From: Cytidiella melzeri
Taxonomy: Eukaryota; Basidiomycota; Agaricomycetes; Polyporales; Irpicaceae
DNA length: 64,000 nucleotides
Direction: 5' to 3'
Assembly (NCBI GenBank): GCA_022592445.1
Contig: JABYQR010000126.1
Coordinates: 48,975-112,974 of the forward strand
A program made the translations under genes and the position numbers. The first letter of the stretch is position 1, and each line of letters opens with the position of its first letter. Below the pieces are notes generated by a model that was not told the DNA's origin, did no database searches, and saw only the letters and a program-made list of their open reading frames with translations. Below are positions 36,954 to 50,917 of the stretch, in pieces.

Positions 36954-37638
36954 GATCATCTGGTACCGTACTTTACGAGGTTTAGTCGTCGTTGTCTTAC
37001 TATGCTGTGTTCTTACTATCGATTATCACTCAGCCATTAAAGAATCCGTGCGCAGTTGTATCTGATACTTCTCGTCGCGTTCGCTGATCACATACGGCGG
37101 CGATCTTCTGCCCGGGGCCGCATCCTCTGTCTTTCGGTGAGGGACGCCGTGCATCCACGTGGGATATGCGTGCAACGAAATCACATCCGCGAGGCACCAA
37201 GGCTGCCTCTATTGGCAGAACCTGTCAATATAAGGGTAAGAACGCCACCTAGTCACCGGGAACTTCCATCTTAAGCTTTTAAGAGTAGCAGCTCCTGTCT
37301 GGCAATGAAGGATGCAGAAGCACTTTGTAATAAAACAAGCTTAGGGTTGAAGGTGCATGACTTGTTTTTTCTGTTTAGTTTTGTGGACCTAACACAACTT
37401 ACAGTGATATTGACGCCATCCTCAACGGCTCGCTACCATCTCCATCGGTAGATTCGTCCCCTGCCTCCGGAGGTGCCGAGATTGAGCTACGGCGCACAAG
37501 AAGCAATGAAGGTTTGGAGAGTTGTTCATGCCGAGCAACATTAATCCTGCAAAGGAACTTGCATGTCTGGTGTGTCCCGAGGGCTATATAAAGGTCCGCA
37601 GAAATGAGTACACACCGCAAACCCTCGCAACCTCTGCA
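36954..37638. other. Intergenic upstream of the DUF6593 gene
   Basis: About 685 bases with the BTB gene 3' UTR and the DUF6593 promoter. Nothing else recognised. Confidence 0.4.
37585..37591 (+). promoter_or_regulatory. TATA box of the DUF6593 gene
   Basis: TATATAA lies 48 bases before the last nucleotide upstream of the ATG region (ATG at 37639), in ggctatataaagg. Spacing suits a short 5' leader. Confidence 0.6.
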
Positions 37639-38367
37639 ATGTCTTCAGTACCGTCTTTCGACATTTTCTTCACCGGACCTTCAGACGACCCCCGTCACAA
37701 CTGCGTTATGATTGGTTTCCTCGACGAGACCAACGGCCGTCCGTTCTACCTTGCGTTCGAAACTCCAGACATCGTCATGTCCGAAACAGTCACAACGGTC
37801 AGGCATCTCTATCACACACCGGGTTGTCATTGACTGACCAGCCACCTGCACAGATTTACGGTGGCAACCGTCGTGCTGTAGCTTCTTTCGAGTGGACAGC
37901 CAAGAACTATATGGGCCTTGCAGTTATCGTAGGTCGAAAGACACCCATGGCAAACCTAGTCTTACCTGGAACAAGCAGCAGGTACGGCAGTCACCAGCAT
38001 GCCCGACATTGCACTAAAACTGACGGGACGTTTTAGTGCCCGGAAGTTCTTGACCACAGACGGAAGAGCGTTTGAATGGCGAAAGACAACCTCCGTTCCT
38101 GCGGGATTTCGTTACGATGCGAGTGTCCAAATTTCTTCCAACGCCATGTTGTGTTTGATTACTTACCACGCCTGTCCGCATCTCCAGCTCTACTCCGGAC
38201 CGAGCACTACGTCAATTGCAACTTTCTCTCGCTTTCGGCAGCCCCAGAACACGGTAGTTGGTCCCTCTTACGCATGCCTGCACTGCAGGTTTGACGATGA
38301 GCAGCTTCTAGTGGAGGCTTCACTTGCATTGTGTTTGAACAGATGGCTCGACTTGCACTGTATGTAG
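37639..38367 (+). CDS. DUF6593-like basidiomycete protein
   Basis: A small cytosolic-looking protein of the basidiomycete DUF6593 type, whose function is unknown. Exon 1 (37639-37797) encodes SFDIFFTGPSDDPRHNCVMI and RPFYLAFETPDIVMSETVTT; exon 2 (37854-37981) gives IYGGNRRAVASFEWTAKNYM and MANLVLPGTSS. Exon 3 from 38037 gives ARKFLTTDGRAFEWRKTTS and PAGFRYDLYSGPSTTS. This pattern of a substrate-like first strand, an EW motif, TTDGR-x-F-x-WR and a beta-rich end is the family's. An intron at 38119-38187 would have GC-AG ends; it is 69 nt, so reading through it also stays open. The last exon (FDDEQLLVEASLALCLNRWL) is less certain. TATA box at 37585. Confidence 0.75.
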
Positions 38368-38533
38368 ATTTCATAAGCACCGGTGACCGATTCGCGACTC
38401 GAAGACTCCGAGAACGTCGGATGTACTCATCGCCATTGAAATTTCACATATTAACAACGAACACCCTACAAATATAACGGTGTCACTACAGATTCGGAAG
38501 ATGCCCACATGGGAAGTATAATAGTGAGAGATA

Positions 38534-41500
38534 TCATGATGTATCGGCAGACATTGAGCCTAGCATACGTTCTAGCATGTCTGTTGCAGAGCCCGTGGAT
38601 GATGAAGCAGAGTGCCCCAGGTGACTGTATTGGCGCTCGGGTGATATGTTGAACGAACCTGCCTCCTTGTCGCGCGTCAGGGTGTCTATCAAGCGATCTA
38701 TCTGAGCGGAAGAACTGAAGAACACCTGTTTGATAAAGAGCTGCATAAGCAGGGTACAGATTTGTAGATGAAAGTCTCATACCTTGGTCTCCGGACGCTG
38801 TGAAGCCGAACCCTGCTGCTTCTTCCGCGAAAGTAATGATGTATTGGAGCTTTTAGACGTCTTCCGTCCGTGTTCTTTGAAAAAGACCCTGACCCCTTCG
38901 GCTGAATACTCCGATGTAAAGCTAGCCCGATTATCGTAGAAAGAGTCCGTATCATCATCTCGCAAGCCGTTCACAATAGACCTTGCAATGTCGATAGCGT
39001 CAGTGGTGTGACACTCGTAGGGAGAAGCTCAGAAACACTGACCAGATAGTCTCCCCGTTGGCCAATTCGACAACTTCCACTGCGGGGCCACCTTCGCCAG
39101 CCGCCTCCCCTTGTGTGGCTTGACTGCTGCTGGCGCCGCCATCCGCGAAGGCCGTGCTAGGCGTTCTGCTGTCTCCGGCGTACATCTCATACCTAGTTTC
39201 AAGAATTCAACTTTGAGAGGTAGCTAATGAAAATCAAACAAAGGAGAAAGCTTACAGCGATTCATAGGTCGAATTGGACTTTTCAATTGCACCAGGAGAC
39301 TCGTCACGTGCAGAAAAGGATGGCAGGGTTGGAACAGGAGGCGACCTGCCGGCGGAGAAGCGTTTGCTTGCGTTAGACCGTGGAGGAGGAGGTGTAGGCA
39401 CTCGGTCCTGGATGGAACGAGCCGAGCTCATTGATGCCGCACCAACCGACTGACGCTTGCGTGACGTCGATTGTCTGCGAAGAAGCGCATTGAGGTCCAT
39501 CGTAGCCTTCGAGTCGGAGGGTATTATGATAGTTCTCCGAACCACGGCCGTCGAAGGGTCCTTTTGAGCAGGAGCAGGAGGCAGCATAGTGGAGGTCGCA
39601 TTTTTACGAATAGTCAAGTGTCTTATCTCCGGTGATGGACCAGAAGATATTGCCTCTACACTAGGACGAACATCGAAGGGCAAAGGGGAAGGCATGGTCT
39701 CACGTAATTCAGTGTGCTGAGTCTGGCGAGTTCCTGCAGCGGAATTGCTTCTCCCAGCCCTCGCCCGAGCCGTAGTATTCGAAGCCGCTGACGGCGACCT
39801 AGCAAGAAGTTCATTCAGCGCAATTTGGTCCAACCCCAGATCATGCGCGGCATCAAAGAGCTGCTTAAGAGCAGCCTCGCCTGATTGAGCTGGCGCAATT
39901 GGGGCAGGTACAGGCGTGTCTTCCACAATGGTTTGCGACGAAGACAGCGAAGGTGACGTTATGTCAGACGGCGTGAGCGGCCGAGAGCCAGAAAAGACCG
40001 TGCGAGAAGCGGGAGCTGAACGAGAGTCTGGAAGTGAGTCTGAACGAGTGGAGCCGTGGACGCTGTAGTGCTGTGTTGGGGTTGATGCGGGCGAGAGAGT
40101 CGCGGGGAGTGAGAAAGGGTCAGAAGGGGTTGAAAATTCTGTAGGTTTATGCTTTCTAAAGCGAGACATGAATCCTTTCAGACCCGGTCCGGCTGAGGCA
40201 GGGGGGCTGGCAACAAGGGGCGGAGAAGTCTTATAACGCTCAGATTCGTTTGCGCTGCTCGGAATGAGATGTTCCTTTGTATAATTGTCCTTCGGAGACG
40301 GATTGAAGGTGATAGTCTGGACAGCAGGAGGCGTCTTGGCAAGGTCGGCGGAAGGTCGTGAGATTTCCATGCCAGGAGCTTGAGGAGGTTTCGCACGTAG
40401 TGTACCTCGTAGCCGCTTTATACGCGCGCCGAGACCCGTCGGAGGTGCATTAGACATTCGCGAGAGCGGAGGGTTGACAGCAGTAAGGGGTATAGTATCC
40501 ACGCTCGTCGACGCCGAAACCAGCGTCGGGCGCGAGATTTGCTCACGATCAATCCGTTTCCTCGAAGAGCCAAAGGCGTCAGAAAGCTTGGGATTCGATG
40601 GAGACTTCCTGAGCGCTGCAGTGGCTGCTTCAGCCCTTCGTTGGACTTCCAAAGCCAGCAACGTGGAGTCTAAATGCCCGTTGGGTTCGGAGGCTATGAG
40701 AGGCGGATCGTTGAGCGTGACGGCCACGCGCTCTTCTCGCTCTGTCGGCACCTGGTCGTCATCGACAACGTGATCCGAAGGGCACTCTTCCGATGCTGAA
40801 ATTTCAGGCTCCCCGGGTGGCGATGCCGGGGTCGTAGCTGGGAATATAAAGGCTGACGGCAAGGTGGCATCCACTTTCTGTCGATCCTCCGTTCCGAACA
40901 AAGCGTCGGCAAGAGCCCGATGTCTCTGCGATGGTGAGGGATTGGTGACCGGTTCCACAACGTGATTAGTGGCTACAACTGGTTCTTCCACGTCCACAAG
41001 ACTCAGAGGCTGCTTCCGCGGCGACTGGATGCTATCAACAACCGAATCAAGCAATGCGTTCGCTTTCGCCAATTGTTCACTATTCACTTGGCGGTTAGTA
41101 TACGATGTCGTGGATGTAGTGGATGGACCTTGGGGTTGAGCGGCTTGAGATGGGGCTGATGCCTGGCAGTATCCGGAATATTAGCGGTGTTTTGATACTT
41201 AAATTACCACTCTTACCTTGTCCGCGCCCGTGAACGAGTAATTTGACTGCGAGGTGGATGGTCTTCGCCTACGAACCGAGTTTGCACGATGACGACCTTC
41301 CGGCGTGGCCGCCTTCGTCAACGCAGCAGCCACAAGTTTCTCCTGAATCGTTGCAATATCGGACTTGTTCAATCCGAGCTGGCGACGAACAAGATCTTCA
41401 GAGTCTGGGGCATCGTAAGGCGTCGTTCTCGAGGTAGAAGATGTTGATCGCTCTACACTCAGATCATGCCATTGAGGCTGGGGGTCAAGGCTAGAGAATA

Positions 41501-43586
41501 GGTCGAACAGGCGATCTTTCTTATGCTCCTCGTCCCAGGAATGATAGCTAGAGCCTGCAGATTCTAGCGATGAGCGAGACATGTTGCTGAGTGGCGAGAA
41601 TAGTAACGCCTGGCTCGTCGTAAATGAGAAGGAGGAGTTAGCATTCTGCTTCAAAGCACGACGGCCGGGACTAAAACCGTTGCCGTTGCCATTGACGTGA
41701 GCGCCCTGGTCTGCGAAACTTGCCGGAGTAGGAGAGTATGTGGCATTGTGTGTCGGTGTCGGTGAACGGAGTGGCCGGTTCAGCGCCTCAGATGGAGAAG
41801 AAATCAAATTCGTGCCTGACAAAGTGGACGGGGGTCGGTTATCTGCGTTTGTGGCTAGTGACGTGGAACTCGCGTGTCTGCTATCCTGCCACGAGGACTC
41901 CGGGTTGGTTGGAGAGCGCAGAGACCTCGTGTTCAACTTCGAGTGCTCCATGTCACCACTTTCATCGGCAGTGCTTGCAGTACTCCCATTCCTACTGTGC
42001 CCAGACGCACTCTGACCCGACATGCTACTGCTTTTCGCATGACCCTTGGTACCATTGGAAGTCGCAGGTGGGGTCCATGTGATACTGGAGGGTGTCGGCG
42101 GTCTTGAACCTGAGACGTTAGTCATAGTCTGAAAGACATGGCCAGAAAGAGGCGAGATCGGTCTGCGCAAGCCTGTGGTGGGAGAATCAGGCGCCTCGTC
42201 CATCCGTGGAGTACTATCAGCGCCACTTCCATTACGTGAACGATCTTCAGGAGTGAAGCGACCATTCGTGCTGCGATGGAAGAACAAGGGCGATGTCGAG
42301 ACTGGTATCGAGGTGGGTGGCGATACTGGTCCGGGGGTCCGAGCAACTGATGCACTTGATGTCGAGCGATTTAGGCCAGATACGAGACTTTGCAATCTGG
42401 GCGGGGGTTGATAGTGTGATGCGGGAAGACGTGGGGATGTTGCACGCGGAGTAGAGGAGGGTGTTGGGTCGTCCGAGTCGAAGCTAAGGTTGTGCGGCGT
42501 CATGGGCCGCGGCATCCCAGGAATGTAACCAGGTAGACGGGGTGTAGGAGAAGCCGTCGAAGGGCGAGGGAAGGATGAACCCCGCTGCGAGCCATCGTCG
42601 GACGACACCGCCACCCCGGAGTCAGTATCTGCTGGTGATGTTGGGGGAGAGCTGGTCAAAGGGGACGGGTCAGACTGGGAAAATAAAAGTGAGTTATGTG
42701 CTAAACTATGGAAGATCCACGAGAAACGCACAATTGGCTGTAACACAGTTGCCGGAGATACAAGCGGTGTTGTGGATATGGGAGACCTTTCCATAAGAAT
42801 CTCATCGTCCCCTTCCTCCTCTAGTTCCCTGATAACTTCGTCCAAAGCCAGCGAAGCACGGCCAAGCACCTCAGGTACTAGAGTCCTGGAAAGATCAGGC
42901 TTTGTATCTGTATCCATATCTGATTCTTGACCATGTGTTGGGCGATTAGGACTCGAAGGAGCTGAACTTCCATATGTACTACTACCATCTGGTGTTACCG
43001 GTCTTAGGCTCTGCATATCAGAGTAAACAGAGTTGTGGGGCCCTACTCGACTGCTGGTAATGGTGCTCATACTAGAGTCGGAGTGTTTGATAGAAGGAGC
43101 ACGGGAACTTGTGGAAGTGGTTGTACGCTGTTGGTACGCTGTCCGCATATAAGTATGGTCCTGAAATTTGCCCGAGCCGAACAGATTATTGCTCATACGT
43201 CTACCAACTTGGGAACCTTTGGTTGAGGACATAGACGCAATAGAGGGCGACCCATGCAGACCAGAGCTTGTAGATGTCGTCGACCGTACAGACTGTCCAC
43301 CTGCAAAGGACGGAGATTCTGAGAGTCTTGAGCCACCGTCACCGTAGCCGCCCATCATTCGCTCGTCCTGCGGATCTGTGACGTCGGGCCTGCTATTAGG
43401 GCCTTTGGTGCGCAACCGCGACAATGCCTCAAGAATCATATCCTCTTCTTCTTCAGACACTCGGTTTTCAGCTCCTCTAGCTCTTTGCTCAGCAAGCTTC
43501 GACTTGATTTCGTCCAATCCTATAGGCTCTCCTGAGGAATTACGAAGGACGCTGAAGCGGCGCGTGAGGCTGTACCAGAGTAGCAT
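38534..43586 (-). CDS. Very large serine-rich, mostly disordered protein
   Basis: About 1,500 residues in long exons (about 43586-42670, 42600-41230, 41090-39252 and small 3' exons). I do not recognise a named family. The ATG at 43586 gives MLLWYSLTRRFSVLRNSSGE; the next stretch, PIGLDEIKSKLAEQRARGAE and EEEEDMILEALSRLR, is the most conserved-looking part. Most of the rest is Ser/Pro/Thr-rich (STSSGLHGSPSIASMSS, PTPRLPGYIPGMPRPMTP) with many likely phosphorylation and SH3-type sites. Ordered-looking islands are DLFSSLDPQPQWHDLSVERS, QLGLNKSDIATIQEKLVAAA, MNSEQLAKANALLDSVVDSI, LKQLFDAAHDLGLDQIALNE, DLNALLRRQSTSRKRQS, VEVVELANGETIWSIVNGL and DSFYDNRASFTSEYSAEGVR. The end is QIDRLIDTLTRDKEAGSFN...MLERMLGSMSADTS. 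It looks like a cytoskeletal or polarity scaffold, but that is only inference from composition. Confidence 0.8.
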
Positions 43587-44497
43587 TGGACCGCAGCAAA
43601 ACAACAGGTAATGGGAAAGTTGTAAGAACCTGAAGTAAGGGTGAAGACCGAGATACGCACTCAGGTAAGATCAATGATGTGCGGAAGTCGCTCGCCGGTG
43701 GGAGGGGAGGCAAGGAGTCCTGCCGCTGCTGCGTCGCACGTGAAGCGTGGAGGTCATACAACAATTCGGGGACCTGGCCTCGCCTCGTCTCGGACTTCTT
43801 GCTGATAGTTCCAAGGAAAATTATGATACGCGAGCGGTACAGGACAGACAGTTCGTGCGATTAGTCTTGACTTCGATGTAGTAATGTTCTAAACTCACCG
43901 AAACCGATGCATGCCAACTACAATCCCTACTCAATAGCCCGTTCAAAAAAGCCTCGTGTGATACACGTTCCAACGAGTCGCGCCCTGACGGCACGCGGTG
44001 GAAGGATGGGCAAGATACACGCTGTTGCGGGGAGTGATGTTGGTGCGCAGGAGGGCGGTGACTATGCTCGCCGTGCGAGTCAGGGTCTATGTCAAAATAA
44101 CGTGGCAGCCCTTAGTGGTTGGTGAAGATGATTACTTGTGGCGAGGAAACAAGGTGTGGGAGAACGAGTGAGGAACGTGGCGAACACGAGTTTGAGCAGG
44201 AAGCTGAATCCCAGGCGCACAGGGTGGAAATAATAGAAACTTGCAAGCTGGGTCTGCCGAGGCGAATTTGCGGTATTAGTAGAAAGAAAAGGACTATGTC
44301 GCCAAAGCACGGAGAGGCAGGGAGAGGCTATGTAAGGTAGTAAAAGGAGAGCACCAGATGTCGAAACATCGACCAAGGCGCTGTCAAACAATAAACACTG
44401 CCGTGTCCGATCTTCACCCCGCCATCTGATGCGCCGTTGATGCGCCGTTTTTCGGAGTTTCTGAATCTCTAGCTCCGTCTTCCAGTTCACCACCGTC
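43587..44497. promoter_or_regulatory. Divergent promoter, serine-rich gene and ATP12
   Basis: About 910 bases between the two start codons. No TATA box stands out. A small upstream open frame or 5' UTR intron of the serine-rich gene could lie at 43610-43780. Confidence 0.4.
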
Positions 44498-45643
44498 ATG
44501 CGTGCCCTCCCGTTGCGACGAACGGCACTAGCAGCGCAGGCCCTATCACTTCCACTTCGACGCAGTCGACAATCAGTATGCCCTCATACATGGTCCCGCT
44601 TTCAGGCGACAGTTGCGGCCTCTGGACCTGCCGTGACTGCCACCAACCGTAGACACATTTCCTTGACGCGATGGACTACTCTAACCGCAGATCATAGGTG
44701 CCGAAGCTACCTTGAAGCGGTTTTGGAAATCTGTCGGGATTGAGCCACGAGAGGATGCACTTACGGTGACTCTGGACAAGAGACCGCTGAAGACGCCATC
44801 TGGAAATCCTCTATTAATCCCGAGTACCAAACCGCTAGCAGCGACTCTCGTTGCAGCGGAATGGGAGAACCAGGAGACATTGCTAAAGCAGCATTCACTA
44901 CCTATGGTACGAGCTGCTTCCTTTCTTCACCGCATGCAACTAGCTCACTTCGTCATGTTAGACCTCCCTGGTTTCACGTGCGATCGACGCCTTCCAGGAC
45001 GAAACGACTAGGAAGGAGGTGCGAGCACAACTGCTAAGGTATCTCGGGACAGATACTATATGGTTAGTGAAGCCCTTACATGCTTTTCGCGTCGCTCATC
45101 CAGATAGCTCCATTCAGTTTTCACTCTTCCGAACCGGAAGCCCTCGTTGCTCTCCAACAAAAACACTGGATGCCAATCCTTGAATGGGCTCAATCGACAT
45201 TCAATATCGAGCTCAGCACCGCGACTGACTCTTTCCTTGTTTCAAACCACCCTCTAGACACGTTGAAGAAGTTGGACGAGGTGCTGACTCAGTTCAATGC
45301 ATGGGAAATGGCCGGTACGATCTTACCGAAAAAGCTTTTTTGCTAGAAGTTGACATCCATCAACAAATCACAGCAATGGAGCGAGCAACTTACAGCTCGA
45401 AGTCGTTCCTCATAGGACTGGCACTAACATTACGCCATATTACCGCGGAGGAAGCTTCATTAGCGTCGCATGTCGAAGTCAACAGCCAGATACAGAAATG
45501 GGGCGAAGTCGAGGATTGTGCGTGTTGACGATGATAACATCTCTGCGAGCCATTAAACCGTTGACCTTATAGCGCATGACGTCGACTACCATGACATCCG
45601 AAGACAGCTCGCCAGTGCAGCATGCCTGTTATCAACGTCTTAG
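44498..45643 (+). CDS. ATP12: ATP12, mitochondrial F1-ATPase assembly chaperone
   Basis: Atp12 holds the F1 alpha subunit until it joins beta in the mitochondrial matrix. The N-terminus is an Arg/Ser/Ala-rich presequence (MRALPLRRTALAAQALSLPL) without acidic residues. The mature part opens with ATLKRFWKSVGIEPREDALT, VTLDKRPLKTPSGNPLLIPS and LAATLVAAEWENQETLLKQH, the signature of the family. Then come TSLVSRAIDAF-like, EVRAQLLRYLGTDTIWFHSS, LQQKHWMPILEWAQSTFNIE and ATYSSKSFLIGLALTLRHIT, EEASLASHVEVNSQIQKWGE, with a final exon DVDYHDIRRQLASAACLL. Introns are short. The stop at 45641-45643 is only 22 bases from the stop of the convergent ALKBH1 gene. Confidence 0.93.
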
Positions 45644-45665
45644 CAGGGCATTCATACGGCAGCGA

Positions 45666-47274
45666 CTACGGAAGGTGAGGGTCGAATCCCTTCGGGAATA
45701 CCTGTCGCACGTTGATGTTGATTCTTGCAGTCTGAAGATATTCTTCGTATGTCGATGATTGCGAGGTAGGATACCGTTCGGTGTCTTTTTCAGAGAAATG
45801 TGGCGGTAGAGTGTTCTCAAGTATCCGCGGTACACCTAGAATTAGACTATAGGTCTACAACAACAACCAAGGCATTCACTCTGATATACGCACCATGGTA
45901 TGCTCTGCGACAGCCAGGCCCTGACATTATGACCACGTCCCCGGAACGAAGGATTATTGGTATAGGTTCGATGTCGCGTAACTTGCCACCGATGAGAAAA
46001 ACTGCGGCACACCCGAGTCTGTATCTCGCCGGACGTTCTGAGGCTGCTCGTCAATGAGGGCTCAAAAAAGCACGTACGATATGGACACCAGAGGTGATGT
46101 GGCACATATCTCTGACCGGTCAACGTGTGCCATGAGTGTGTCCTATGGTCGCTTCTTCGCATGTTATTTTGATAATAGCACCGATGATCACTCACCTTCG
46201 TCTGGTAGAAATTGACAATACCGGCATCCGGTTCTTTGCATACCTAGTCAATGACATATCGCTCCGAACGGCGACATTTGGAGCCCACCGTAAGACTCAG
46301 CCCAAGAATCCCATCCAGGCTCATCTCCCCATTCGGCAACGATGCCTTGGTCTACATCACCAAACACCATATCCCAAGGAACAGCCTTCACAGCTCTCTT
46401 GCAAACATCGGTATAAATCTTGCTTACAGGTATCTTCCCTCTCGTGAAGTCGTACTGCTTGTTGCCCCAGTGGTAATACCATCCTATATTTGCCCATCGC
46501 AATTTCGAGATCAGAGCACCTGGAGGACATGCACGCGCATTGGGAGAAGGCGGGGCAGGTGCTGTAGGTGCAGACACTAGCTTGGCGAAGTTCTCTTTAG
46601 TCGCTGGCTCGTTGGAGATTATCTGTCGAGGCCCAGTATTTGACTGTTGATTTGCGGCGGAACAAGTGGATACCCGAGGCTGAATGTCCGAGATGCTTTC
46701 TGAGGCCTGTCGTGATCGCGCATAGGCGTTCCAAAGGCCGTCCTTGGGGAGGATATAATGTGTATCCAAGTTCGTCTCGTTTGGATGCCGAGCATGATCT
46801 CTGAGAGACCATCGCACGAGGTCCCTTTGTTCTTCGGAGGAGACGAAAGACGGGAGGAGGACAAGGCCTAAAGCATTGATGACAAGGAATTATAAATGCG
46901 TACATGTCGTACAGTAGATACTTTTCACTCGCACCAGGTACCTGAGGAAATACATATGCCCTCCCCTTGCCTTTCCCACTTACATCGGCAGCCACCATCT
47001 CAAGCTCTCTATAATCGACTGCATCCACAGAGCCCTTCCACCCTCCTGCTGCAACCTCTTTCTGTCGGCAGTCATCTAGAAGGGCTAAATCCAATGCGCC
47101 CGAGAGCTCAGGCGGTGGGAATTTGGCCTTGTATCTCTTCTCTGCCGCGCGGAATGGCGTCCAGTCTGCTTCAAGGTGGTCATTCCTGCCTCGGGTGCTC
47201 TTTTCGTGCAAGCGTTTTGCTCGTTTGTATTCCTTGCTTTTGGTGTCGTATATGTCTGCGACCGCGGCAGACAT
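45666..47274 (-). CDS. ALKBH1: ALKBH1-type Fe(II)/2-oxoglutarate dioxygenase
   Basis: AlkB homologue 1, a 2-oxoglutarate oxygenase acting on methylated nucleic acid (tRNA and DNA substrates are reported for animal ALKBH1, often in mitochondria). The start at 47274 gives MSAAVADIYDTKSKEYKRAK; then RWSLRDHARHPNETNLDTHY, ISKLRWANIGWYYHWGNKQY, VPWDMVFGDVDQGI, GWDSWAESYEPDAGIVNFYQ. The iron-binding HxD is in TLMAHVDRSE, and the distal His in CRRAYHGVPR. Between them are LVSISLGCAAVFLIGG and LRSGDVVIMSG; the 2-oxoglutarate-binding Arg pair is in TARINVNVRQVFP-like sequence at the end (written INVNVRQ from ATCAACATC..., Ile-Asn-Ile-Asn-Val-Arg). All ligands are present, so it should be active. It shares a 259-base divergent promoter with LETM1 and converges on ATP12. 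Confidence 0.93.
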
Positions 47275-47533
47275 TCTGGTACGAAGGCAAGAGACGCGAA
47301 CGGAATCAGAGATCAGACAAGGATAAGACAAGGTACTGTAGTAAAGTAAGTAGAAAGAAGAGAAACTTAAGAATGCTCAAGGAGTTATCATTGACGTCCT
47401 TACAAATCATCATTAACACGAAGCGCCCCCGGCCGAAGACCTTCGTCACGAACTATTCTATGCGCACAGAAAGACAGCTCGACACTCCGCAAGCTCTGGT
47501 CCTCTCTCTTTGATACTCTCATTCCCCGTTGGA
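47275..47533. promoter_or_regulatory. Divergent promoter, ALKBH1 and LETM1
   Basis: Only 259 bases separate the two start codons, so the two genes share one regulatory region. No TATA box seen on either side. Confidence 0.5.
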
Positions 47534-49873
<2,340 letters not shown>

Positions 49874-50145
49874 ATGATACGCTGCTATCGTATTTACTTT
49901 ACCTGCAATTACTCAGTAACACGCATAATTACTCTGCTCAAAGTGCTGCAATGAACGCCACGACGCGGCTTCCGTGGGTCTTGTCCGAGTATGGCAGGTG
50001 AGTTGGTTTGGTGACAAAGTGCCCCACCGACGTCGTTGAACTCCACCCGAGTGGCTCCTCTTTCATCACTCAATTCCCACACAGGATAACATATATACCA
50101 TCACCTCTATAGCCAGCTCAGCACGCAATCCAAAATTGAACGACC
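49874..50145. promoter_or_regulatory. Intergenic with TATA-like element
   Basis: About 270 bases. The sequence acatatatacc near 50088-50100 is a probable TATA element about 50 bases before the ATG at 50146. Confidence 0.5.
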
Positions 50146-50737
50146 ATGAACGACAAAGACAACACTCTCATTGGTGCCCGCGGTGTCGACGTCCACCCCG
50201 GTGTAGCCAACCCAACCATCTCTTCCACACACGCTGACCCGCTCGCGGCAAACTTTGTAAGCACATATTCTATCGGCAAAGCAATGCAGTCGTACTCACG
50301 CACCTTACAGGTCACTGACCCTACAAGTGAGGAGACCGGTGCTGGAGTCGGCAGCAACTTTGACGGCGCACGACAAGCGCAGCGCAATTTCAACCAGTCT
50401 GCTGGTGTTGTTGAGGGCCGACCTGGGATTATAGAAACCACAAACATTGACCCATTGAACGAGAACTCGAACAAAGGTGTGTCTCATCCGTGCGGTTTTG
50501 GTTCGTTATTTGACCAAAGGTCATGTATTGCCTGTAGATGACGGTTGGGCGAACACACGTCCAAGCGGCACCGGCGCCGGGTCCACCGCCAGTTCCACCG
50601 CTGATACTGCCACAGGAATGGCAGCTGCGGCCGCCAACTATGCTACTGGCGCTGCAAAGTTTGCATACGGTCATGCGATGGGCGATGAAACTGCGAAAAA
50701 AGCTGGTTCAGAGGCTGTGTGGGGTGAGAAGCAATAG
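50146..50737 (+). CDS. Small hydrophilic stress-type protein (CsbD-like end)
   Basis: About 145 residues, three exons (50146-50256, 50311-50475 and 50537-50737, boundaries by eye). The first two exons are polar and Gly/Asn/Thr-rich (NDKDNTLIGARGVDVHPGVA, ETGAGVGSNFDGARQAQRNF, NIDPLNENSNK). The last exon is Ala-rich and helical (TGMAAAAANYATGAAKFAYG) and ends GHAMGDETAKKAGSEAVWG. That end resembles CsbD/LEA-type stress proteins (KxxYGxxxGDExxxxxG). Expected to be cytosolic, soluble and disordered. No signal peptide or membrane segment. TATA-driven and compact, which suits an inducible gene, though that is inference. Confidence 0.72.
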
Positions 50738-50917
50738 AGGGACACATGGAAAAACTACTTGTACAATAGTTTTTTTTTTGCTTATATCTTATGGTTCCCT
50801 CGAGACAGCAATATGTGAAACGTCCGTGCTATGAACATCCTGTCTTGCACAGGAGCATGGCTATTGATTATTAGTGTTAGATCATACGAAACATACTGTA
50901 TCTTACTGCATATGATT
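50738..50917. other. Short convergent intergenic region
   Basis: Stops of the CsbD-like and RsfS-like genes face each other across 180 bases, with a T run at 50771-50779. Confidence 0.4.

Noticed and set aside
46896..47513. Plus-strand frame of 205 codons
   Set aside because: It runs antisense to the first ALKBH1 exon and the divergent promoter, with no family likeness, while the minus frame is clearly ALKBH1.
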